A DNA stretch of 64,000 nucleotides from Pelodictyon luteolum DSM 273 (lineage in GTDB: Bacteria > Bacteroidota > Chlorobiia > Chlorobiales > Chlorobiaceae), in assembly GCF_000012485.1 (NCBI RefSeq), contig NC_007512.1:745001-809000 (forward strand), read 5' to 3'. Position 1 is the first letter of the stretch. Each line of letters starts with the position of its first letter. Of this stretch, positions 55,161-63,100 are shown piece by piece. The position numbers were made by a program, and so were the translations under genes. Below the pieces are notes generated by a model. That model made no database searches, was not told the DNA's origin, and was given only the letters and a program-made list of their open reading frames with translations.

Positions 55161-56342
55161 ATGAAGAACAAAGAGAATATTCGGCCGGTGACCGGCGAAG
55201 ACATAACGGAACGGAAACGGAAAGCGTTCGAGCGCTTCAAGTATAGCGGCAATGTCATCCGCCTTGGAGTGATTGTCCTTCTGATAGGATTCGGCGGGTT
55301 CCTGCTCTGGTCGGCACTTGCTCCGCTTGATGAGGGCGTGCCGTGCAACGGTTCGGTTACCGTATCGACGAAAAGCAAGGTGGTAGAGCATCTCCACGGT
55401 GGTATCGTACAGGCGGTCCATGTCCATGAAGGAGAAATGGTGGATGAGGGTGCGCTGCTGCTTACCCTTACCGATGAAGACGCGCTTGCCCGGTATCGTG
55501 AGGTGTATGAACGCTATCTTGTTCTTCGGGCCACAGAGGGCCGGCTTGATGCTGAAGAGCGGGGTGCCGGGCGGATTATATTCCACAGGGATGTCGTCGG
55601 TTCACCCGACGTGCAGCTTGCGGCATCCATCATGGAGAACCAGCGGGCATTGTTTGCTGCCCGAGTTGATGTGGTTCATGCATTGCGTCAGCGTCTGATT
55701 GGTGTCAAGGCTATGGTGGCTGACGGGTATATGACCATGTACCAGCAGCTGGAACTTGAAGAACGGCTTGCCGACCTGGACTCCCAGCGTGCCTCGGAGC
55801 GGGCGGATATCCAGATGCAGGTGGATGCTTTCGCAAAAAAGACTCTGGCGATGCGAGATGAGCTGAAGCGCAGAGAGCTTCGCTCACCGGCTTCCGGTCA
55901 GGTGGTCGGCCTGAAGGTGCAGACGGTCGGCGCCGTCATTACTCCGGGGGAGACGGTTATGGAGATTGTACCGCTCGATGAATCCCTGATGCTCGAGGTC
56001 CATGTTGATCCACAGCTTATTGACCGCATCTCGACAGGTCTTCCTGCCGATGTGCGTTTTTACAGCTTTGCCCATTCTCCAATGATGATGGTTGATGGCG
56101 TTGTGGAGTCGGTTTCTCACGATCTGCTGTTCGATCAGTCACGCGATCCGCGTATGCCTGGAGCCTCATACTACCTAGCCCGCATTTCTCTTACCCGCGA
56201 AGGGATGCAGTCGCTGGGAACCCATCGTCTTCAGGCAGGAATGCCGGTTCAGGTGGTCATCAAAACGGGTGAACGCTCGCTTCTTACCTATCTGCTGCAT
56301 CCACTGATGCAGCGGATGTCGGCATCGCTTAAGGAGGAGTGA
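55161..56342 (+). CDS. HlyD-family membrane fusion protein of type I secretion
   Basis: 393 residues. A single N-terminal membrane helix ([20 protein letters not shown]), a biotinyl-lipoyl-like motif ([20 protein letters not shown]), a periplasmic helical hairpin (~residues 100-240) and a C-terminal beta domain ([20 protein letters not shown], then [20 protein letters not shown]), ending in the HlyD-type PLxxRMxxSLKEE. It bridges the ABC transporters to the outer-membrane channel. An AGGAGA box precedes the ATG, 20 bases after the previous stop. Confidence 0.93.
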   Translation: MKNKENIRPVTGEDITERKRKAFERFKYSGNVIRLGVIVLLIGFGGFLLWSALAPLDEGVPCNGSVTVSTKSKVVEHLHGGIVQAVHVHEGEMVDEGALLLTLTDEDALARYREVYERYLVLRATEGRLDAEERGAGRIIFHRDVVGSPDVQLAASIMENQRALFAARVDVVHALRQRLIGVKAMVADGYMTMYQQLELEERLADLDSQRASERADIQMQVDAFAKKTLAMRDELKRRELRSPASGQVVGLKVQTVGAVITPGETVMEIVPLDESLMLEVHVDPQLIDRISTGLPADVRFYSFAHSPMMMVDGVVESVSHDLLFDQSRDPRMPGASYYLARISLTREGMQSLGTHRLQAGMPVQVVIKTGERSLLTYLLHPLMQRMSASLKEE

Positions 56343-56343
56343 G

Positions 56344-57675
56344 ATGATGAGAGCCCGAACTGTAATCATGATGCTTTTCCTGCTGCCGGTGATGAACGAT
56401 GCAGAGGGGAGCGGACGGCAGCTGGACCTGCGGCAGGCATGGACGATGGCATCTTCCTACGATGCGCGCTATCGTGTAGCTCAAGCTGATTACCAGATGC
56501 AGCGGAAGGAGGTCCCAAAAGCCTTATCAGGCTACCTGCCTAACATATATGTTCAGGCCTCTAGGGGCAGGCGGGGTACTATCAGGGAGTTGACGGACCC
56601 TAATGACCGCAAGTTCTATTCGTCGAAATCATATGGAGTGTATCTCAGTCAGTCGGTAGTTGATATTCAGACCATTGCCGCGTATAAAGGTGCTGTTGCT
56701 CTGGAGGGAAAAAGCGCAATGGTTCTGGAGAACGAAAAGGGCAACTTGATGGCCAGAACCATCGAAGCCTATTGCAACGCGCTGTTCAGCCAGGAGGCTA
56801 TCTCGGTGAGCCGGTCGCTTGTCGCATTGAGCCAGGAAGAAGTGGCAAGGGCGGTGAAAGCTTCGGAGCAGGGAGTGGGTACCGTTATTGCAATTGATGA
56901 AGCAAGGGCTAAATATGAGGCTTCTCTTGCCGAGGAGCAGAAAGGCCTGAACAGCCATGAGCACAATCTTCGCGAACTCGAGAAACTCACCGGTGTCTAT
57001 GCCGGCAAGCTTGCCCCCCTGTCCCCGGTTCTTGATCAGAAACCCATAGCCCTGAAAACTGAAGATGAGTGGATTGCTGCAGCTCTGAAGATGAGCCCGG
57101 AGATGGGGGCGGTGAAAAAGGATCTTGATATGGCCCGCTGGCAGACGGCAAAGACCAGAGCCGGTGGGTACCCGACGCTTGATCTTGTGGCCTCCTGGAG
57201 TTATTCAGCGAACGATACCGATTACAATCTCAACGAAATCTATGACACCTATGCCGTCAGTCTGCAGCTGAAGGTTCCTATTTATTCAGGTGGATATGTG
57301 ATGTCTTCTGTGAGCCAGTCGAAGATGGGGCAGCTCAAGGCACAGGAAAACTTTAGTTGGAAAGAGCGGCAGATCGTTTCTGATGTCCGCAAGTATTACC
57401 GGGGCCTGCAGTCGTTATCCATGTTGATCAATGCCAATAAACGGACCGTGGATGCCAGGAATACATTGCTGAAAAGCAAACAGAAGGGTCTGTTGTCCGG
57501 AGTCGCTACCAGAATGGATGTGCTTGATGCCCGTCAGCAGTTACGGACGTCTGAACTGGAGCTTTCAAAGAGCCGGTTCCAGTACATCCTTAATCTTGTC
57601 ATGCTGGAAAAGACTGCAGGGATGCTGGGCTCCGATGATATCGTTTGTCTGGCATCGGGGCGAACCTCCCGCTGA
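56344..57675 (+). CDS. TolC-family outer-membrane channel of type I secretion
   Basis: 443 residues. A signal peptide (VIMMLFLLPVMNDAEGSG) is followed by the two OEP repeats: LRQAWTMASSYDARYRVAQA with GYLPNIYVQASRGR, and GAVKKDLDMARWQTAKTRAG with YAVSLQLKVPIYSGGYVMSS, ending in GVATRMDVLDARQQL. A normal length for TolC/PrtF channels. It starts one base after the adaptor's stop codon, so the four secretion genes form one operon. Confidence 0.93.
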   Translation: MMRARTVIMMLFLLPVMNDAEGSGRQLDLRQAWTMASSYDARYRVAQADYQMQRKEVPKALSGYLPNIYVQASRGRRGTIRELTDPNDRKFYSSKSYGVYLSQSVVDIQTIAAYKGAVALEGKSAMVLENEKGNLMARTIEAYCNALFSQEAISVSRSLVALSQEEVARAVKASEQGVGTVIAIDEARAKYEASLAEEQKGLNSHEHNLRELEKLTGVYAGKLAPLSPVLDQKPIALKTEDEWIAAALKMSPEMGAVKKDLDMARWQTAKTRAGGYPTLDLVASWSYSANDTDYNLNEIYDTYAVSLQLKVPIYSGGYVMSSVSQSKMGQLKAQENFSWKERQIVSDVRKYYRGLQSLSMLINANKRTVDARNTLLKSKQKGLLSGVATRMDVLDARQQLRTSELELSKSRFQYILNLVMLEKTAGMLGSDDIVCLASGRTSR

Positions 57676-57818
57676 GCTGGTTGCATCATGTGTCTATGGC
57701 GTGCACTTGTCGTCAGACAGTCCAGCGCCAGCTTTCGCCCCGTTGGTAATAGTGCATATTTACTCATTTGTCCGGACCTGCAGACTTTATCCGTCAACTT
57801 TATTGCCCATGTGCCCCT

Positions 57819-58328
57819 ATGGATGTAATGACTGAACAGGCTTTGCTGGAAGCGCGAGCGAGCGCATTAGAGGATGAATTAAAACGGGTGAACCGGAATT
57901 CCGCAAGCCATTATAAACATCTTATTGTCCTCTATGAGCAGGTCGATGCCGCCGAAATCTCTGTGAAACAGAAGAACCCCATCAAGAAGTCTCTTCGCCA
58001 GATCATCGATCATACGCGGCTTGAGGAGCGAACAGGATTGTTGCTGAGCCTTATGGATTATGACTTTCTGAAAAAATTAGAAGCAATACACCCGAATCTC
58101 AATCAGCGGGAATACAAGATATGCCTTTTTGTCAAGCTCGGCTATGATACCCGGTCAATTGCGCGTATGATGGGTATTTCAACTCGGGGGCTGGAAAGCG
58201 TTCGATACCGGCTCCACAGAAAGCTTGGCCGGGGTAAGCATCAGGCCCTGAAAAATTACTTATCGATGATACAGATGGATGCCTCGCAGGGAGAGATGCT
58301 TCAGACTGGTTTTGGATATGCCATGTAG
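57819..58328 (+). CDS. Coiled-coil LuxR-type HTH protein
   Basis: 169 residues from ATG at 57819 (MDVMTEQALLEARASALEDE). An N-terminal coiled coil (~5-45), a linker, then a C-terminal LuxR/GerE-type HTH: LNQREYKICLFVKLGYDTR, then SIARMMGISTRGLESVRYRL, HRKLGRG. There is no sensor domain. It follows the TolC gene by 143 bases on the same strand and may regulate this locus. The HTH resembles those at the C-termini of Bacteroidetes/Chlorobi TPR-LuxR regulators. Confidence 0.75.
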   Translation: MDVMTEQALLEARASALEDELKRVNRNSASHYKHLIVLYEQVDAAEISVKQKNPIKKSLRQIIDHTRLEERTGLLLSLMDYDFLKKLEAIHPNLNQREYKICLFVKLGYDTRSIARMMGISTRGLESVRYRLHRKLGRGKHQALKNYLSMIQMDASQGEMLQTGFGYAM

Positions 58329-58619
58329 CGTTGAACTTTCCCCGTGGGCTCGGTCCATGATGATTAGCGTTAGGAAAGGGCTAAGCTTTTTCACTTAATG
58401 CAGTAAGAGTTTTTTTTGGGGGTTCCCTCTGTGATGTGGAAATAGCCGGTCTACTCACAAGAAACTCTTTCGCCTGCACTTGGTGGTACTCTAGATGGTT
58501 CGTCTATGGCCAGGTGCGACTCGTTGATATAATTCTGTTTCTCTTGCTGTTCATTAGTGTGTCATTGCCTCAGCGAGCCCTGAGCTGCAGAAAACATGCA
58601 GTCTTGCTTCAGCTGCGAT
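58329..58619. other. Intergenic region, nothing recognised
   Basis: About 290 bases between the convergent LuxR-type and XRE genes. It contains a TTTTTTTT run at about 58412-58420 but no clear stem before it. No gene supported. Confidence 0.3.
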
Positions 58620-58919
58620 TTAGCAATTACGGCATTCATGCTTGCAATATGTTTTTTCTGAGTCAAATACTCCATCGAGCAGGTCACCGATTGTGATGTC
58701 GAGCGCTTTGGCCAACTTATGGCAGTTGAGTATGGTGATGTTTTTCTCGCCACGCTCAATCATGCCAATATATGCCATCGATAACCCGCTACGGACTGCA
58801 AGCTTTTCCTGGGTGTAACTTGCCATAATTCTTGCGATGCGAATCTTCAGCCCCAGTTTTTCTGCAGGGCTTTTATTTTGTTGGTGGTTCAGTGCATGGG
58901 TGCATTGCGTTGGGTCCAT
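58620..58919 (-). CDS. Small XRE-family regulator with C-terminal cysteines
   Basis: 99 residues from ATG at 58917-58919. HTH at ~25-80: LGLKIRIARIMASYTQEKLA, then MAYIGMIERGEKNITILNCH and LAKALDITIGDLLDGVF. The tail YCKHECRNC has three cysteines, which could bind a metal or sense redox state. Most similar by eye to the regulator at 60748, which also has a Cys tail. It reads away from the gas-vesicle genes. Confidence 0.8.
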   Translation of the reverse strand: MDPTQCTHALNHQQNKSPAEKLGLKIRIARIMASYTQEKLAVRSGLSMAYIGMIERGEKNITILNCHKLAKALDITIGDLLDGVFDSEKTYCKHECRNC

Positions 58920-59654
58920 TGTCAACAGTCTTTAATTGGATGTTTTTGTCAGTTAGGACAGATATTACATGTTTTTTTGTTGAAATACTTGAAATCTCTG
59001 CGGACCAGGGAGTGCTTCTTGTGTGTTATGTGTTCTGCCAGCTGCTGCATTGAGTAGTAATCCCTCCTGTTTTGCGTGGGATTTAGTACTTAACATTGGC
59101 AGGTCGTGTGTCGTTCTCCCAGGGGCCCTCTTTTTTTGCCCTCTATACAGGTATCCCGGCGATTTCTGGCACGGTTTTCGCTCATTCCTTGGGCTCCCGG
59201 CCTATCCGCGTGATGCTTCGAGATAAAATCTGATCGGGGTGATTGTCGATGAATCGCTGCCTTTCGAAAACAGGGCATTGCGTGCAGATGATGTCTTGAT
59301 CGTGTGTATGCCGATTCTTCATGAATGCAAGAATATCCCATCCTTGTATCGGTCAGTTGCGGCACTATAGGGCCGTGCTGATGCCTGTGTAATACCGGCC
59401 GATACCCCGATGGGCGCATGCTCCATGCTTCATATGTCCTTCTGTGGATTTCGATGAGTGTATCCTATAGTGTATATTATTATTACTATAATTTTTTCAT
59501 TATGAACTATAGTGGTAATATTTAGGCGATGTATTATCTTTCTTTGACGATGCCCATGCTTAGGATGGTTCTGTTGCGTCTGAGATATCTGAATGAGTGA
59601 GTATCGGCCGGTTACGAGGTGAGGCCTGCGCTACAGAGTTCATCAAGGACGTAG
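58920..59654. other. Non-coding region with TATAGT boxes before the gvpA pseudogene
   Basis: About 735 bases, AT-rich from 59460 on, without a supported gene. Boxes: CTATAGT 59465-59471, ACTATAAT 59485-59492, ACTATAGT 59506-59513, and an isolated CTATAG near 59366. It would carry the promoter of the leftward XRE gene and the old promoter of the gvpA pseudogene. Confidence 0.4.
59465..59513 (+). promoter_or_regulatory. TATAGT-box cluster in the gas-vesicle region
   Basis: Three boxes (CTATAGT, ACTATAAT, ACTATAGT) within 49 bases in an AT-rich stretch about 140 bases upstream of the gvpA-like pseudogene. Same core as the cluster upstream of the giant protein gene. Operator function is inferred from the repeated pattern and from the nearby XRE regulators. 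Confidence 0.35.
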
Positions 59655-59868
59655 AAAAAAACCATCGCTTCATCGAGTCTTGTTGAGGTCATCGACCCTA
59701 CCTGACCTCGACTAGGGATTCGTGGTTGATGAGTTGGTTCTTGTGTCGCTTTGGGTATCAAGCTTCCTGCAATCGAGGCAAGGTTCGTGGTCGCATCGAT
59801 CGAGACATACCTGAAGTATGCAGAAGCTGTCGGACTGACATGCGAAAGACACGTAATCAAGAATAAGC
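59655..59868 (+). pseudogene. gvpA: gvpA pseudogene (gas vesicle protein A)
   Basis: The plus strand keeps clear nucleotide similarity to the three intact gvpA genes: GTAGAAAAAACCATCG at the 5' end, CATCGAGTCTTGTTGAGGTC, then GAGGCAAGGTTCGTGGTCGC and CTGAAGTATGCAGAAGCTGT at the 3' end. The ATG is gone, a stop (TGA) appears near 59703, and the middle (59695-59735) is scrambled. It is a dead copy. Confidence 0.8.
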
Positions 59869-60319
59869 GGGGCGTGAGGTTTGCGTGGTTTAGCGAAGTC
59901 ATACCAGCCGTTGAGGGTGGGGGTGATGTATGACAGTTGTGCGTATGGGGCGTATATGTAAGATGTATGTTGTCTTGTTCCTATAATGTTTAAAATGCCG
60001 AAAAAAAGACGGCAGGGTGCGGATTTAATGGATCTTTTATATATTAAGTGTATAAGCGGTTGCGCTTTCCCCCAATTATCAGTCAGTATAATGCGCTCCT
60101 CCGGTACAGTTCCCTTGCAGGACATACGTCCATCGTTGATATCCGTTTTCTGTTATTCTCATTATTTCCGCCGGCAGTCCGCTCTCCCGGATTTTCAGCA
60201 GCATAGAGCGTGCCTGATTGTACCGGTGCGTCCAATGTGATGATGCGGGTATCGTCATATGATGCTTTGTCCTGTCAGGGGGCTGCAGTTTTCGAGTACA
60301 GCAAACAAAGGAGATCCTT
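59869..60319. other. Intergenic region upstream of gvpA1
   Basis: About 450 bases between the gvpA pseudogene and gvpA1. It should carry the gvpA1 promoter; AT-rich DNA around 60025-60095 includes TATAAT-like sequence at 60089, but I cannot define a start site. Ends with the leader AGCAAACAAAGGAGATCC, whose AAAGGAGA is the ribosome binding site. Confidence 0.35.
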
Positions 60320-60526
60320 ATGGCAGTAGAAAAAACCATCGGTTCATCGAGCCTCGTTGAGGTCATCGACCGTATCCTCGACAAGGGTGTTGTCGTTGAC
60401 GCATGGGTCCGCATGTCGCTTGTCGGCATCGAGCTCCTTGCCATCGAGGCAAGGGTCGTGGTCGCATCGGTCGAGACCTATCTGAAGTATGCAGAGGCTA
60501 TCGGGTTGACGGCGAAGGCTGCGTAA
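60320..60526 (+). CDS. gvpA: Gas vesicle structural protein GvpA (copy 1)
   Basis: 68 residues, the size and sequence of Gvp[61 protein letters not shown]. GvpA polymerises into the ribs of the gas-filled protein shell. A strong AAAGGAGA site precedes the ATG, unusual here and consistent with very high expression. It differs from copies 2 and 3 at one residue (Met for Val after WVR). Followed by a large hairpin at 60652. Confidence 0.97.
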   Translation: MAVEKTIGSSSLVEVIDRILDKGVVVDAWVRMSLVGIELLAIEARVVVASVETYLKYAEAIGLTAKAA

Positions 60527-60651
60527 GCCAGGAATGAGGAGGCCCGAGGGGTCCAGGCTTCAAGGCCAAGGGTAGAAGATGGGCGCGCTCTGTTGTTTCG
60601 GTGCTCTGAGGCGTGCACGTTTGGTTCGGGAATGGGCGAAGAAAGTGAACG

Positions 60652-60691
60652 GGCATACACCAGGGAGCATGAGTGCTTCCGGGTGTATGCC
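60652..60691 (+). terminator. Long perfect hairpin after gvpA1
   Basis: GGCATACACC (60652-60661) pairs fully with GGTGTATGCC (60682-60691), and inside it GGGAGCA pairs with TGCTTCC around a TGAG loop, 17 bp in all with one A/G mismatch. No T-run follows. It may stop or attenuate transcription, or protect the 3' end of the abundant gvpA message. Confidence 0.5.
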
Positions 60692-60747
60692 GCAGTCAGG
60701 ATGCCCTTTGAGATCAGAGACTTGGGTGAGATGAGCCCCGTCGGGTG

Positions 60748-61077
60748 CTAATGTTCCTTTGATTCACATTCCCCGGTCTTATTGAAAAGAATGCAGCCGG
60801 ATGGACACGTAGTATTTCGGGCCTCATTTGTTGAGTGAAATACACCTTCAAGCAGTTTATCGATGCTTGTACTGAGGGCGCAGGCAAGGCGCTGGCAGTT
60901 TATGATGGTGATGTTTTTCATGCCTCTCTCAATGATGCCGATATAGTTCGTCGACAGTCCGCTGAGTTCCGAAAGTTTTTCTCTGGAATAGCCGGCTTTG
61001 ACTCTTGCGGCGCGAATATTTCTTCCAAGCCTCAGCGCGGCCTGGGCGCGCTTGATTTCTGTCAATTCATGTAGCAC
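60748..61077 (-). CDS. Small XRE-family regulator inside the gas-vesicle region
   Basis: 109 residues, starting at GTG (61075-61077). HTH at ~15-72: LGRNIRAARVKAGYSREKLS, then STNYIGIIERGMKNITIINC, QRLACALSTSIDKLLEGVF. A Cys-containing tail (CPSGCILFNKTGEC) follows. Lies on the opposite strand between gvpA1 and gvpA2. The strong likeness to the 58620 regulator suggests duplication. A role in gas-vesicle regulation is inferred from position only. Confidence 0.78.
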   Translation of the reverse strand: MLHELTEIKRAQAALRLGRNIRAARVKAGYSREKLSELSGLSTNYIGIIERGMKNITIINCQRLACALSTSIDKLLEGVFHSTNEARNTTCPSGCILFNKTGECESKEH

Positions 61078-61814
61078 GGAGTATGGGAATTTCAGTCAAT
61101 AAGGTTAAACCATCTGAAGCGCTTCCATGCAGAGAGTTATAAGATGCGGATGGTCTGGTTTTGGGGTGATTATACAAAAAAGACATCAATTTACGGCATC
61201 ACAATCTGGCTCCAGCTTAAAATAATGAAGTAATCTGAGTTTTGATAACACTTTTTTCCTCCTGCAAGACTACTGCGTGACTCCTGCCGGGACCTTGATG
61301 GCTCTATCTGGGGGAGCTTGTTGGGTAAGTGGGTGCCGTATTATCGCAACATTGGCTCGGATTCCGTTCTTCCTGAGCACTGCTGTGATTTTGATGAGTC
61401 CGTCATGGTGATGGCGGCTACCGTTTACTGGCGTTGAAGGCCTTGGCGAATCTGTTTGTGTGTGTTTTAGTCTTGCTGTTTGGATTGTATCTGAATGAGG
61501 TATATGGTTTATAGTGACTTTAAAAGTTTCTATAATGATAAATGTGTTCATTATGGTGTTGTTTTGCAGGTTTGTTTTGTATGTTTAGTAAAGGCATCCC
61601 CCCAATACAAAGTTCAGCCCCCAGCTGCTATGCCGTCCAATGACATCCGCTCCTTTTTTGGGAATATCCGGTTCCCCTTTTTGCCTTTATCAACCGCCTC
61701 TCTAGAGGAGGCGTTCAGTGTGGCGCAAGGTAGTATTGCGCCAGGCCGTGCCGTTCACTATATGCAGGCCGAAAGGTCTGTGTTTTCAAACAACAACAAA
61801 CAAAGGAGATCATC
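61078..61814. other. Regulatory/non-coding region upstream of gvpA2
   Basis: About 740 bases with no supported protein. A TTATAGTGACT box lies at 61508-61518 and a TATAAT-like sequence at ~61531. Two compact hairpins precede gvpA2: CGCCTC/GAGGCG at 61695-61713 and TGGCGCAA/TTGCGCCA at 61721-61743. The end is the 5' leader shared with gvpA3. Confidence 0.45.
61721..61743 (+). promoter_or_regulatory. Inverted repeats upstream of gvpA2
   Basis: TGGCGCAA (61721-61728) and TTGCGCCA (61736-61743) are perfect inverted copies with a 7-base spacer; a second inverted repeat (61695-61713) lies just before. Either could be an operator or form a leader hairpin about 70-100 bases upstream of gvpA2. Confidence 0.4.
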
Positions 61815-62021
61815 ATGGCAGTAGAAAAAACCATCGGTTCATCGAGCCTCGTTGAGGTTATCGACCGTATCCTTGACAAGGGTGTCGTCGTTGATGCATG
61901 GGTCCGCGTGTCGCTTGTCGGCATCGAGCTCCTCGCCATCGAGGCAAGGGTCGTGGTCGCATCGGTCGAGACCTACCTGAAGTATGCAGAGGCTATCGGA
62001 CTGACCGCAAAGGCTGCGTAA
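61815..62021 (+). CDS. gvpA: Gas vesicle structural protein GvpA (copy 2)
   Basis: 68 residues, identical in protein sequence to copy 3 ([20 protein letters not shown]). ATG is preceded by AAAGGAGA at 7-14 bases. Main rib protein of the gas vesicle. Upstream hairpins and the shared leader suggest that this copy has the primary promoter of the A2-A3 pair. Confidence 0.97.
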   Translation: MAVEKTIGSSSLVEVIDRILDKGVVVDAWVRVSLVGIELLAIEARVVVASVETYLKYAEAIGLTAKAA

Positions 62022-62083
62022 GCCAGCAATGAGCAGGCCGAAAGGTCTGTGTTTTCAAACAACAACAAACAAAGGAGATCATC

Positions 62084-62290
62084 ATGGCAGTAGAAAAAAC
62101 CATCGGTTCATCGAGCCTCGTTGAGGTCATCGACCGTATCCTCGACAAGGGTGTCGTCGTTGACGCATGGGTTCGCGTGTCGCTTGTCGGCATCGAGCTC
62201 CTCGCCATCGAGGCAAGGGTCGTGGTCGCATCGGTCGAGACCTACCTGAAGTATGCAGAGGCTATCGGACTGACCGCAAAGGCTGCGTAA
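62084..62290 (+). CDS. gvpA: Gas vesicle structural protein GvpA (copy 3)
   Basis: 68 residues, same protein as copy 2 and one residue different from copy 1. Lies 62 bases after copy 2 with the same leader and ribosome binding site. Multiple gvpA genes raise the dose of a protein needed in very large amounts. It is followed by a 186-base gap and two coiled-coil genes. Confidence 0.97.
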   Translation: MAVEKTIGSSSLVEVIDRILDKGVVVDAWVRVSLVGIELLAIEARVVVASVETYLKYAEAIGLTAKAA

Positions 62291-62476
62291 GCTCGTTCCG
62301 CTGAAGCAGATTGCTCCTGCTAAAGCATCCTTCCCGGGAAGTATGGCCGGGCAGCATGATTTACCAGGAACATTTTTTTACAGGCAATGAGCCGGGCTCG
62401 AAGCGGTCCGGAAAACCTGATTGGTTGAGCGCTTTATTGACTCGTATACCATAGAGTAGTACATATCCCCCCGTCG

Positions 62477-63082
62477 ATGAATAATTATCCTGATACCGTT
62501 ATGACGCCGCCTACACCAGAGGCCGCGAAAATTGCGGAAATTCAGTTCGCTTATGAGTGCGCTGAGGAGATCAATGATTCCTGCCGCAACCTTTTTGAAG
62601 CCATCCGGAATTCACTCGACCAGCTGAAAGAGAAGCGGACGGCTGCCAATGAGAGTCTTTGCGATGTGCTGGCCAAAAAGGGTTCCCTGAGGAAAAAAGA
62701 TTATGAAAGAATGATGGACGAGATCCATGCAATTCTTGACGAAAAGGAACAGGATGCCCGCGATGAGCTCTCGTCATTTCTCCGCGACCAGAGGGAGTTT
62801 GCCTTGATGCTCAAAGACCTCATCATCAATGCGATTGATTTTTCATCCCCTGATCTCGCCCGCAGAAGCAGGCAGCTGAGGGAAGAGCTTGCAGCGATCG
62901 CATCGGGACAGGAAGAGAGGAAGGCGGCTGTGGTGAAACGGCTGACTGATTTTCAGTCGGCACACTCCAAAATTGTTGCCCATCTGGAATCTCTTCTGCA
63001 TAAAAGGGAAGGAATAGGGGCTAAAGATATAAAGGACGTAAAGCATCTTGTCGATCGTGAATGGGGAATCAAATCAAATTAA
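62477..63082 (+). CDS. Coiled-coil protein of the gas-vesicle cluster, unknown family
   Basis: 201 residues, almost entirely charged and helical, no membrane segment or signal peptide. Heptad-like stretches run through AIRNSLDQLKEKRTAANESL, EQDARDELSSFLRDQREFAL and LREELAAIASGQEERKAAVV. ATG at 62477 has no strong ribosome binding site. The next gene starts 18 bases after its stop with a good site, so they are co-transcribed. Its position after gvpA suggests an accessory or vesicle-surface (GvpC-like) role, which I infer from context only. Confidence 0.7.
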   Translation: MNNYPDTVMTPPTPEAAKIAEIQFAYECAEEINDSCRNLFEAIRNSLDQLKEKRTAANESLCDVLAKKGSLRKKDYERMMDEIHAILDEKEQDARDELSSFLRDQREFALMLKDLIINAIDFSSPDLARRSRQLREELAAIASGQEERKAAVVKRLTDFQSAHSKIVAHLESLLHKREGIGAKDIKDVKHLVDREWGIKSN

Positions 63083-63100
63083 GAAGGGAGGATTCTAACA

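Larger units (their letters stand above)
61768..62305 (+). repeat. 269-bp tandem duplication carrying gvpA2 and gvpA3
   Basis: The gvpA2 and gvpA3 start codons are 269 bases apart, and each gene is preceded by the same ~46-base leader (from GCAGGCCGAAAGG to AAAGGAGATCATC). Only a few synonymous changes separate the genes, so the duplication is recent or maintained by conversion. Confidence 0.85.

Noticed and set aside
59612-60125. Minus-strand ORFs (96 and 137 residues) over the gvpA pseudogene
   Set aside because: They are antisense to gvpA-like sequence and match the antisense frames of the intact gvpA genes.
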